The notes under the pieces: model-generated
The model's input: only the letters and a program-made list of their open reading frames with translations
Told to the model about the DNA's origin: nothing
Database searches by the model: none
Assembly: GCF_004751985.1 (NCBI RefSeq)
Contig: NZ_CP038492.1
Coordinates: 2,232,001-2,296,000, forward strand
Source of the DNA: Rhodophyticola sp. CCM32
Lineage (GTDB): Bacteria > Pseudomonadota > Alphaproteobacteria > Rhodobacterales > Rhodobacteraceae
DNA: 64,000 bases
Direction: 5' to 3'
Shown here: piece after piece, positions 1 to 7,721 of the stretch
Layout: every line of letters starts with the position of its first letter
How positions within the stretch are numbered: the stretch's first letter is position 1
Made by a program: the position numbers and the translations under genes

Positions 1-1758
1 CTGATCAAGGCGGTACGCGACGAATCCACCAATTCGCTTCTGCTGGATAATGGCGACTTTCTGCAAGGCAATCCGATGGGCGATTACATCGCCTATGAAC
101 GCGGCATGTCCGAAGGCGATATGCACCCGGTCATCACGGCGATGAACACGCTTGGCTTCGACGCCTCCACGCTTGGGAACCATGAATTCAACTATGGCCT
201 GAATTTCCTGACAAACACGCTTGCGGGGGCGGGCTTCCCCGTGGTCTGCGCCAATGTGGTGCGCGAAATGGGCGCAAGCCCCACCGAAGACACCACCCTG
301 ATCCCGCCCTACACGATCATCGACCACATGCTGACCGATGGCGCGGGTGAAACCCACCCGATCCGCATCGGTCTGATCGGCTTTGTCCCGCCACAGATCA
401 TGAACTGGGATCGCGGCCATCTGGAGGGCAATGTGACCGCCCGCGACATCGTGGATACCGCGCGGGCCTATATTCCGCAGATGAGAGAGGAGGGCGCGGA
501 ACTGATCATCGCCCTGTCCCATTCCGGCATCGGGGCGGCAGATCATTCCGACGGTATGGAAAACGCCTCGATCCCGCTGGCGGCGCTGGAGGGCATTGAT
601 GCGATATTGACCGGCCATCACCATCTTGTCTTCCCCGGCCCGGATTATTCGGAAACCCCCGGCGTCGATGCCGAGGCCGGCACGATCATGGGCAAACCCG
701 CCACCATGGGCGGGTTCTGGGGCAGCCATATGGGGCTGGTCGATCTGATGCTGGAACGCGATGGCAACGCCTGGCGTATTATATCACATATGTCCGAAGC
801 CCGGCCCATTTCGCGGCGCGAGGAAGACCGGTCGATCACCGCCCTGGTGGAAAGCGATGCGGATGTTCTGGCCTCGGTTCAGGCCGAACATGACGCGACC
901 CTGGCCTATATCCGCCGCCCGGTGGGCCAGACCGACGCCCCGCTTTACAGCTATTTTGCGCTGGTGGCCGATGACCCGTCAGTGCAGATCGTTTCGAACG
1001 CACAGACCTGGTATATCGAACAGATGATGGCGGGCACCCAGTATGAGGGCCTGCCGATCCTGTCTGCCGCAGCGCCCTTCAAGGCCGGTGGCCGGGGCGG
1101 GCCGGAATATTACACCGATGTGCCCGTGGGGCCGGTGGCGATCAAGAATGTCGCCGATCTCTACCTGTATCCAAACACCGTGCGCGCGGTGCTGATCACC
1201 GGGGCGCAGGTGAAGGACTGGCTTGAACGGTCCGCGGGCATGTTCAACCAGATCACCCCGGGCGGCACGGATGAGGTGCTTCTGAACCCCGATTTCCCGT
1301 CTTACAATTTCGACGTGATCGACGGGGTGGAATACCAGATCGACCTGTCGCAACCCTCGCGTTTCGACCGGGATGGCAATGTGGTTTCCGCCGATGCGAA
1401 CCGGATCGTCAACCTGACCTTCAACGGTGCGCCGGTGGACCCGGATCAGCAATTCATCGTGGCCACCAATAACTACCGCGCGGGCGGCGGTGGCCATTTC
1501 CCCGGCGCCTCGGCGGAAACCACGGTGTTCGAGGGCCCCGATACCAACCGCGATGTGATCGTGCGTTATATTGTCGAACAGGACACCATTGATCCGGCGG
1601 CCGATGCCAACTGGTCTTTCGCACCGATGCCGGGCACCACGGTTCTGTTCGATACCGGACCGGCGGCCAGCGCCTATGTGGATGCGGTTGAAAGCCTGAC
1701 CATCGAACCCGCAGGCGACGGCCCGGACGGGTTCGCAAGGTTCCGCATCGCTTTGTGA
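1..1758 (+). CDS. cpdB: 2',3'-cyclic-nucleotide 2'-phosphodiesterase / 3'-nucleotidase, 5' end outside window
   Basis: The frame is open from base 1, so the N-terminus (probable signal peptide and first metal ligands) lies upstream; 585 residues are visible. The metallophosphatase core shows DNGD at about residues 16-19, GNHEF near 59, LSHSG near 172 and GHHH near 204, which are the usual two-metal ligands. From about residue 300 the C-terminal 5'-nucleotidase domain follows, with a substrate pocket segment [13 protein letters not shown] and the [13 protein letters not shown] stretch typical of CpdB. CpdB enzymes work in the periplasm, hydrolysing 2',3'-cyclic nucleotides and 3'-nucleotides for scavenging of nucleosides and phosphate. 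A related UshA-type 5'-nucleotidase is the main alternative, but the C-terminal sequence favours CpdB. Confidence 0.9.
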   Translation: MIKAVRDESTNSLLLDNGDFLQGNPMGDYIAYERGMSEGDMHPVITAMNTLGFDASTLGNHEFNYGLNFLTNTLAGAGFPVVCANVVREMGASPTEDTTLIPPYTIIDHMLTDGAGETHPIRIGLIGFVPPQIMNWDRGHLEGNVTARDIVDTARAYIPQMREEGAELIIALSHSGIGAADHSDGMENASIPLAALEGIDAILTGHHHLVFPGPDYSETPGVDAEAGTIMGKPATMGGFWGSHMGLVDLMLERDGNAWRIISHMSEARPISRREEDRSITALVESDADVLASVQAEHDATLAYIRRPVGQTDAPLYSYFALVADDPSVQIVSNAQTWYIEQMMAGTQYEGLPILSAAAPFKAGGRGGPEYYTDVPVGPVAIKNVADLYLYPNTVRAVLITGAQVKDWLERSAGMFNQITPGGTDEVLLNPDFPSYNFDVIDGVEYQIDLSQPSRFDRDGNVVSADANRIVNLTFNGAPVDPDQQFIVATNNYRAGGGGHFPGASAETTVFEGPDTNRDVIVRYIVEQDTIDPAADANWSFAPMPGTTVLFDTGPAASAYVDAVESLTIEPAGDGPDGFARFRIAL

Positions 1759-1768
1759 TCGCAAAGGC

Positions 1769-1794
1769 GGGCGGGGCTTTCAATCGCTCCGCCC
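1769..1794. terminator. hairpin between convergent genes
   Basis: GGGCGGGGC pairs with GCTCCGCCC (one mismatch) across an 8-base loop, 10 bases after the cpdB stop. There is no clear T run, so it could be a weak terminator or only a transcript-end stabiliser. Confidence 0.3.
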
Positions 1795-1812
1795 GTCCCT
1801 CGGGTATTCCGC

Positions 1813-2094
1813 TCAAAGCCAGCCGATCCGTTGCAAGCCCCAGAGTATGGCGGCCGTTGCACACATCACCGCAACGAACCCATCAACCCCGAACCATTCG
1901 CGGGTTTTTGCCATGAAGCCGACAAAGAAGAACATCGAAGCCGCAAACAGCAATGCGTATGTGTCTGTCTCTCCCGCGATCTTGAGGATGCAGAACAGCG
2001 CGATCGTCGCCATGGAGGTGGCAAACGGCATATGTGTTCGAATCCAGAGCATCCTTACCCGTTCCCGTTCTTCCGCATCGTTTTTCATGATCAT
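1813..2094 (-). CDS. small integral membrane protein, unknown function
   Basis: A 93-residue protein. A short charged N-terminus (KNDAEERERVR) is followed by three hydrophobic stretches at about residues 22-40, 46-61 and 72-90, so it probably has three membrane helices with the N-terminus in the cytoplasm. I do not recognise the family. It faces cpdB tail to tail and is followed upstream by another small membrane protein on the same strand. The start used is the first ATG; a second ATG two codons later is equally possible, and the ribosome-binding site is weak. Codon use and hydrophobic pattern fit a real gene. Confidence 0.6.
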   Translation of the reverse strand: MIMKNDAEERERVRMLWIRTHMPFATSMATIALFCILKIAGETDTYALLFAASMFFFVGFMAKTREWFGVDGFVAVMCATAAILWGLQRIGWL

Positions 2095-2163
2095 GTCGCA
2101 TCCGTTGTCTGTATAAATTCATCAAGTCAAATTCAGATATGCCAGGCCCGGCTGGCCTCTCTC

Positions 2164-2712
2164 TCACATTGCTTTGAACCGGCGCTCTGATGGCATGTGC
2201 TGCTTCAGAAGCCACTCGTTGATCTTTACGGCCATACGCTCCGGGCCAGCTCCGGACTGGTAATATGGTTTGATCGGCACCGGGTCATGACCGTCGGTGA
2301 ATTCAAGGACGGCGCGGCTGGTGCGCCCACCGGATGAGGAAAAACTGTGCTGAATCCCCGCCCCGACGAGGCTTTTCAGCGGATATTCATTCATGTCGCA
2401 CCCCCAAACCTCATGCCGTTCCAGGGTGACAAGCCTTGTGTCATGATCACATGTCAGCCGCCGCGTCTTGACCAGGAACACCAGGGCCATCAAGGGAAAT
2501 ATAGCCGAAGCCGTAATGGCCCATTGTGCAATAACCCACCCGTCCTGCCCGGCATTGCCGGTCACCGGCCCGGTCGAGATCAACGTGAAGATTGGCTGGA
2601 ACAGAAGCCCCAGACCAAGAAAGGTCACAAACAGGCCGATACATATGATACGCAGCACGACCGGGTTTTCCTCGATCACCAGACGGGTTGGGGCGTCTTC
2701 CAATATCTTCAT
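2164..2712 (-). CDS. two-helix membrane protein, unknown function
   Basis: A 182-residue protein beginning MKILEDAPTRLVIEENP. Two hydrophobic segments at about residues 18-46 and 60-82 suggest a membrane hairpin, followed by a soluble C-terminal part of about 95 residues. That part contains strand-like sequence (TRRLTCDHDTRLVTLERH) of the kind seen in bacterial PH-like or photosystem-assembly-type domains, but this is only a resemblance. It lies 70 bases upstream of the 93-residue membrane protein on the same strand, so the two may be co-transcribed. No function can be assigned. Confidence 0.65.
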   Translation of the reverse strand: MKILEDAPTRLVIEENPVVLRIICIGLFVTFLGLGLLFQPIFTLISTGPVTGNAGQDGWVIAQWAITASAIFPLMALVFLVKTRRLTCDHDTRLVTLERHEVWGCDMNEYPLKSLVGAGIQHSFSSSGGRTSRAVLEFTDGHDPVPIKPYYQSGAGPERMAVKINEWLLKQHMPSERRFKAM

Positions 2713-2970
2713 CGGGCCTCACGTTGCCATAATGTGGCGGGCTTTATTGATCCGTATGTCTCTGCCTGGCCTGGCTGATCCTCGCCAATATGGCCGCTGT
2801 AAATGTCAGCGCCTTTTCAGAGGCAAAGAGGGATGCGAACATCTGGCGGCTCAGGCTTCAACGGGCTTCGGTTTTGGTCATCCTCTTCAAGAGGATCGAA
2901 TGGGCCATGTTTGTGCAATATGGCGATTTCCATATATTGTTTTGGTCCGTGGGCGCAGATAGAGGGCGAT

Positions 2971-3702
2971 ATGAACGAAGGGCTGCAGGCTTTCGCGACC
3001 GATCTTTCCCGGCTCACCAGCGTTGAGGCGGTATGGTCCAGCATGTCCGCCCATGCCGAGGAACACGGCTTTCCCTTTTGCACAATAACCATGGCGCGGC
3101 GCGATGCCGGGCTGCATTCCTCACGCTTCATGTCGAACGCGCCCGGGGAGTTTCGGGAAAATTACTGCACCGGCGGCCTGATCAGGGACGATCCGTTTCT
3201 CACCCTGATCTGCCGAAACATGGCGGCGGCTGCGGTCATCACAGACCCAGGCCGGTTTCCCGGGATCGACGGGCGGCAGGCTGACTTTCTGGAAGTGACA
3301 CGCGCCCTTGGGGTCACACATGCGATCTGCGTTCCGGTCAGCACCAGCGCACAGGCCGAATTCGGCGGCTGGGTGATCGGCGGAACGGAAGATGAGGCCA
3401 GTTTCAAAAGGTATTACGACATTGCCGGGGCCGAGTTGCAGCTGGCCGGTCTGCTGGCGTTCGAGCGAATATCGGCCATCACCCATCTGAAACATGAGGC
3501 AGGCGCCTGTCTGAGCCCGCGCGAACGCGAATGCCTGCTGTGGCTCAGCGCCGGGCTGCGGGTCGCCATGATTGCAACCCGGTTGGGCATTTCGGAATCG
3601 GCGGTTACGCTTTACATTCTGAACGCCCGCCGGAAGCTGGGGGCGAAAACGCGCGAACAGGCCGTCGCCCGGGCGATCCTCAGCGGTGAAATCCAACCCT
3701 GA
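2971..3702 (+). CDS. LuxR-family regulator with autoinducer-binding-type domain (solo)
   Basis: A 243-residue protein with the usual LuxR/TraR length and order. The N-terminal ligand-binding domain (about 10-165) is followed by a LuxR HTH at about 180-243 (LSPRERECLLWLSAG, then LGISESAVTLYI). The conserved DP pair is present (D74-P75) and Y65 fits the ligand tyrosine. The tryptophan expected four residues before it is F61, and the second conserved pocket tryptophan is not evident, so it may bind a non-AHL or unusual ligand. No luxI gene lies in the window. The start at 2971 gives the family length and has AGAGGG just upstream; a longer frame from 2803 has no family-like sequence. Confidence 0.85.
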   Translation: MNEGLQAFATDLSRLTSVEAVWSSMSAHAEEHGFPFCTITMARRDAGLHSSRFMSNAPGEFRENYCTGGLIRDDPFLTLICRNMAAAAVITDPGRFPGIDGRQADFLEVTRALGVTHAICVPVSTSAQAEFGGWVIGGTEDEASFKRYYDIAGAELQLAGLLAFERISAITHLKHEAGACLSPRERECLLWLSAGLRVAMIATRLGISESAVTLYILNARRKLGAKTREQAVARAILSGEIQP

Positions 3703-3879
3703 AATGTGAGGGATCAGGGGGCGAAACGATCCGGCCAGCGGGCGGCACGCCTTTGACAGCCCCCAAGGGCTCTTCCCGCGCCAATGCTCCAACAGGCGGC
3801 AAACATCCATGGGGGCTGGCCCCGTCTGGCCGAACATCCTAAGCAGGGTGCGACATATCCGTTTCAGACCAAGGCCCCC

Positions 3880-4752
3880 ATGACCCAGATCATTCCCAAT
3901 CTCGCCGAGATATCTTCCCGCTATGATGCGCTGTTCTGCGACCTCTGGGGCTGCGTGCATGATGGCATCCGCGCCTTCCCCGAGGCTGTTGCCGCCTTGC
4001 GGGCCTATCGCGCAGAAGGCGGCACCGTGGTTCTGCTGACCAACGCGCCACGCCCCCGCGCAGGCGTTGAAACGCAGATCGGCAAACTGGGTATCCCGGG
4101 TGACGCATGGGACGTGATTGCCACCTCGGGTGACAGCGCGCGCGCGGCCATGCTGCGCGGTGTGGTCGGCCAGAATCTCTATTTCATTGGCGAAGATCGC
4201 GATCAGACCTTCTTTGCCCCGATGGAAATGATCGAGGATGCGGTTGAGATTTCCCAGGTGCCGCTCTCCGAGGCGGAGGGCATCGTCTGCACCGGGCCGT
4301 TTGACCCGCTGGCCGATCCTGCCACCTATCGCGCCGATTTCCTCGATGCCAAGACACGCGGCCTGAAACTGCTTTGTGCCAATCCCGATATCGTTGTCGA
4401 CCGGGGCGACAGCCGGGAATGGTGTGCAGGTGCGCTGGCCGCGCTTTACACTGAAATGGGCGGTGAAAGCCTCTATTTCGGCAAGCCACACCCACCGATC
4501 TACGATCTTGCCCGCGCCCGGTTGCGACAGATCGGCAAACCCACCCCGGATGACCGCATTCTGGCCATTGGCGACGGTATCCGCACCGATATCGAGGGGG
4601 GAATGGGCGAGAATATCGACACGCTTTTCATCACCGGCGGTCTGGCACGGGCCGAAACCGGCACCGACAGCCAGCCAACGCCCGCAGCGCTGGCGGCTTT
4701 TCTGGAAGAGGCAAAGATGTCTCCGACCTATTCCATCGGCTTCCTGCGGTAA
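3880..4752 (+). CDS. HAD-superfamily class IIA phosphatase (TIGR01459-like)
   Basis: A 290-residue protein. The nucleophile motif is CDLWGCVHDG at residues 20-29, the form seen in the alphaproteobacterial class IIA HAD subgroup rather than DxDGT. Motif II is LLTNAPRPR near 53, and the metal-binding motif III is GDGIRTDIEGG near 231. The class IIA cap lies between. Family members dephosphorylate small phosphorylated metabolites; the substrate here is unknown. The start at 3880 matches the family N-terminus; the frame is open further upstream, but that part is low in coding character. It stands alone, with a 116-base AT-rich gap before the next gene. Confidence 0.85.
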   Translation: MTQIIPNLAEISSRYDALFCDLWGCVHDGIRAFPEAVAALRAYRAEGGTVVLLTNAPRPRAGVETQIGKLGIPGDAWDVIATSGDSARAAMLRGVVGQNLYFIGEDRDQTFFAPMEMIEDAVEISQVPLSEAEGIVCTGPFDPLADPATYRADFLDAKTRGLKLLCANPDIVVDRGDSREWCAGALAALYTEMGGESLYFGKPHPPIYDLARARLRQIGKPTPDDRILAIGDGIRTDIEGGMGENIDTLFITGGLARAETGTDSQPTPAALAAFLEEAKMSPTYSIGFLR

Positions 4753-4868
4753 TCACGAAGCAATAAAATTACAATACACATGCGCAATACAGGTATTTTA
4801 TTACTTCTACATTGCGACATGACGTGAATCGAGCTATGTCCCGTCAGATGATGGATGGGACAGAAGAC

Positions 4869-5312
4869 ATGCTTGACAACATGCCCCGCGGCACGATCTG
4901 CATCGAAGATATCGAGATTGGAATGACCCGGCATCTGACCAAGCTGGTCACAGATCGCGACATCGCGCTTTTTGCCGAGGTTTCAACGGATTGTAACCCG
5001 GTTCATCTGGATGAGGACTATGCCAGAGACACGATTTTCGAAGGCCGCATTGCCCATGGCATGCTGACCGCCGGTCTGATTTCAGCGGTGATCGGGGAAC
5101 AATTGCCGGGCCATGGCACCGTCTATCTGGGCCAGACATTGCGGTTCATGGCCCCTGTCCGTCCGGGCGACCGGGTGCGTGCAGAGGTTGCGGTCACACA
5201 GATTGATATCGCCAAACGCCGCGTCACGATGGACACCCATTGCGCCGTCGATGGCAAGATCGTGCTGAAAGGGGAGGCCGTAGTGCTGGCCCCGTCACGC
5301 AAGTTCGACTGA
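4869..5312 (+). CDS. MaoC-family (R)-specific enoyl-CoA hydratase
   Basis: A 147-residue single hot-dog domain. The hydratase-2 motif is intact: D41-C-N-P-V-H46 supplies the catalytic Asp and His, followed by GRIAHGML at 59-66, then LPGHGTVYL and FMAPVRPGDRV. Proteins of this size (PhaJ-like) hydrate trans-2-enoyl-CoA to (R)-3-hydroxyacyl-CoA, linking beta-oxidation to polyhydroxyalkanoate or other acyl-CoA pools. No pha genes are adjacent, so the acyl chain is unknown. The start at 4869 follows a GGGACAGAAG stretch; earlier ATG codons at 4812 and 4839 are possible. The 3' end overlaps the convergent cysG gene by 18 bases. Confidence 0.85.
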   Translation: MLDNMPRGTICIEDIEIGMTRHLTKLVTDRDIALFAEVSTDCNPVHLDEDYARDTIFEGRIAHGMLTAGLISAVIGEQLPGHGTVYLGQTLRFMAPVRPGDRVRAEVAVTQIDIAKRRVTMDTHCAVDGKIVLKGEAVVLAPSRKFD

Positions 5313-6755
5313 GGCCCGGCGGCGGTCAACGCCCGGGCAGGCCTCAACATGAGGCTCCGGCGCAGGATCGGCGCGCCGTTTGTTCCCCTGCACCGCCATC
5401 TCTGCGGGCCAGCGCACCAGAATTGTGGCGCAGCCCTCAACCGCCCAGTGCCTCATCTGCGCCCCAAGCTCTGCCAGGGCGCAGGACAGGCGCTGCTCGG
5501 ATGGTTTCGACACATCCACCGCGACCATGACCGGGGCGTCGGGCGGCATGCCCAGCGCCATCAGATCCCGGCTGATACGGTCGGCCTGACGGGTCGACAT
5601 ATAGAAGGCCAGAGTCGTGCCCGGCCCCGCATGGCGGGCAGAGTCGGGCAGCGGGGCGCCTGCCCGCGCCATGCCCGTGCTCAGGATCAGCGTATCGGTC
5701 ACGCCCCGTTCGGTCAGCGAGACCCCGGCGCTTGCGGCCGCCGCGCAGGCGGCGGTGACACCCGGTATAATCTCAACCCTGACACCGGCGGTCCCGGCGG
5801 CTGCAATCTCTTCACCCGCGCGGCCAAACACGCCGGGATCACCCGATTTCAGGCGCACCACACGGCGGCCCTTGCGCGCCTCGGCCACGATCAGGGCGTT
5901 GATCCTGTCCTGTGGCCAGGCATTGGCCCCCACCACTTTGCCCACGAACACCCGTTCCGCATCACGCCGGGCCAGTTCCAGCACCTCTGCATCCACCAGA
6001 CGGTCATAAAAGATCACATCCGCTTCCTGCAGCCGGTCCACCGCCCGCAGGGTCAGCAGGTCCCGGGCCCCGGGCCCGGCGCCCACAAGGGAAATCAGAC
6101 CGCTATCCTCCGGCTGATCCGGTGCGCCCCCGGCTGCGATGGCCTGTTTGATGCTTTCTGCCGCCGCCCGTTCATGGCCCCGGGTCCAGTCCTGTCGGGG
6201 CGTCGCGGAAAAGACCCAGCGCCAGAACCCGCGCCGCGCCTCTTTCGGAACCCGCGCCGCCACGCTGACGCGCAACCGCCCGGCCAGGGCCGCCAGCCCG
6301 CCCAGATTGGGCGGCAGCATCTGTTCGACCCCGGTCTTGATCTGGCGGGCCAGCACCGGGGCGGTGCCTTCGGTGCCGATGGCCACCACAACCGGGTCAC
6401 GATCCACCAGCGAGGGGGTGGTGATGTCGCAAAGCCCGGGCTGGTCCACCACATTGACCGGGCAGCGGGCCTGTTTTGCAAGCGCATATGCACAGGCATC
6501 CGTAGCCGGGCAGCCCGTTGCCACAAAACACATCGCCGCGTCTTCGAAAAAGCCTGCGTCAATCGCCCCCTGATGCCAGATGGCTCGATCTGCGGCCACG
6601 ATCCCCTCAAGCTCGACGTCAAGCGAGGGCGCGGCCAGCACAATTTGCGCGTCGGTTTTCAGGATCAGCCGCGCTTTTTGCGCCGCCTGTTCGGCCCCGC
6701 CGACAATCACCACACGGCGCCCCGTGGTGCGGATGAACATGGGGAAACTTTTCAT
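5295..6755 (-). CDS. cysG: siroheme synthase (uroporphyrinogen-III C-methyltransferase / precorrin-2 dehydrogenase / sirohydrochlorin ferrochelatase)
   Basis: A 486-residue trifunctional CysG. The N-terminal 200 residues hold the NAD-binding dehydrogenase/ferrochelatase part (VVIVGGAEQAAQKARLIL near 15, then VNVVDQPGLCDITTPSLVDR near 95). The C-terminal half is the SAM-dependent tetrapyrrole methylase (LVGAGPGARDLLTLRAVDRL, VVRLKSGDPGVFGRAGEE, IIPGVTAA). It makes siroheme from uroporphyrinogen III, the cofactor needed by NirB. It is the last gene of the nitrate-assimilation operon, 12 bases after the trpD2-like gene, with an AAGGGAAG ribosome-binding site. The C-terminus overlaps the MaoC gene on the other strand. 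Confidence 0.93.
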   Translation of the reverse strand: MKSFPMFIRTTGRRVVIVGGAEQAAQKARLILKTDAQIVLAAPSLDVELEGIVAADRAIWHQGAIDAGFFEDAAMCFVATGCPATDACAYALAKQARCPVNVVDQPGLCDITTPSLVDRDPVVVAIGTEGTAPVLARQIKTGVEQMLPPNLGGLAALAGRLRVSVAARVPKEARRGFWRWVFSATPRQDWTRGHERAAAESIKQAIAAGGAPDQPEDSGLISLVGAGPGARDLLTLRAVDRLQEADVIFYDRLVDAEVLELARRDAERVFVGKVVGANAWPQDRINALIVAEARKGRRVVRLKSGDPGVFGRAGEEIAAAGTAGVRVEIIPGVTAACAAAASAGVSLTERGVTDTLILSTGMARAGAPLPDSARHAGPGTTLAFYMSTRQADRISRDLMALGMPPDAPVMVAVDVSKPSEQRLSCALAELGAQMRHWAVEGCATILVRWPAEMAVQGNKRRADPAPEPHVEACPGVDRRRASVELA

Positions 6756-6767
6756 CTGTCTTCCCTT

Positions 6768-7721
6768 TCAGGCGGCGATTGCGCGATGGCGACGGGTCCA
6801 GAGACCCCGGGCCAGATGTTCGGGCCGGGCATGTCCCAATGTGTGCAGGGCAAGGGCCGCCGTGCCGATAACCACGGCCTCCGCAAACGGGTCGGTCAGA
6901 TCGCCCTGCCAAAGCGCGCCCAGATGTGTCGGCTCCGCCGGCCCCTCCGCGGCCAGACGGCGCTGCGCATCGACCCGGCGCGGAAAACTTTCAGCCCATG
7001 GGCTGCCGTTACGCAGGCCGAAAGCGGCAATATCCTTGGAAGGCAGGCGTTCGAATTCACCGCCACCGCCCTTGATCACGGTCAGGGATTTCCAGCCAAG
7101 CAGCACCGCCGCATCGGCCTGAAGCAGACGGTATGAGGGGTGGAACACCCCCTGAACGCTGGCCTGCGCGCGCGCCGGGTTCAACATCCGGCACACCGTG
7201 TTGAGGCAGGAGCGCAACCCCAGCACCTGACGCAGCCCAAGCAGATCAAACAGCCGGGGCGACAGGGTTTCCAGCGGCAGATAGGCCAGACCTTTGCGGG
7301 GCCGCATGGCCTCGGCAGGTTTCAGAACCGGTATTTGTGCCGCGTGCAACCCGCTGCGCACCGCCTGATCCTGACCGTTCCAGCCATGCAGCAAAACAGA
7401 ATGCCCCGCCGCGGCCACCAGACGGGCCGACAGCAGGAACCAGGGCAGGCCCCGGGTCCGCCCGGCGGCATAGCTGGGCCAGTCCAGATCAGCCGGGGCC
7501 AGCCGGGGCAAAGCCGCCTGTGCCGCGGCGGCGAAGCCCGCGATTTCCTCTGCTATCTCCCCTTTCATCCGCAACAGCATCAAGAGCGCACCGATGGCCT
7601 CCGGTGCGGCCTGCCCCCGATCCAGCATCAGCCCCATGGCCTCCTCTGCCTCTTCCCGGGTCAGGGACCGGGATCGCCCCGGGCCACGCCCCAGAATACG
7701 GATATGGGGTGCCAGGCTCAT
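6768..7721 (-). CDS. TrpD2/YbiB-type phosphoribosyltransferase-like protein
   Basis: A 317-residue protein with the anthranilate phosphoribosyltransferase fold. The N-terminal helical part reads LTREEAEEAMGLMLDRGQ and IGALLMLLRMKGE, as in TrpD/YbiB, while the glycine-rich PRPP loop of true TrpD is not obvious. It is often annotated as a glycosyl transferase family protein. The tryptophan pathway is absent here. Its start overlaps the nasA stop by four bases (ATGA), so it is translationally coupled to nitrate reductase. A role in nitrate assimilation, for example cofactor or nucleic-acid binding as reported for YbiB-like proteins, is inference only. Confidence 0.75.
   Translation of the reverse strand: MSLAPHIRILGRGPGRSRSLTREEAEEAMGLMLDRGQAAPEAIGALLMLLRMKGEIAEEIAGFAAAAQAALPRLAPADLDWPSYAAGRTRGLPWFLLSARLVAAAGHSVLLHGWNGQDQAVRSGLHAAQIPVLKPAEAMRPRKGLAYLPLETLSPRLFDLLGLRQVLGLRSCLNTVCRMLNPARAQASVQGVFHPSYRLLQADAAVLLGWKSLTVIKGGGGEFERLPSKDIAAFGLRNGSPWAESFPRRVDAQRRLAAEGPAEPTHLGALWQGDLTDPFAEAVVIGTAALALHTLGHARPEHLARGLWTRRHRAIAA

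Noticed and set aside
3121..4491. 456-codon minus-strand frame across luxR and the HAD gene
   Set aside because: It overlaps two supported genes and their gap; no family features.
5349..7136. 595-codon open frame on the plus strand opposite cysG and the TrpD2-like gene
   Set aside because: It runs across two clear genes in the antisense direction and is rich in His, Arg, Gly and Pro without any domain, as expected from the mirror of high-GC codons.
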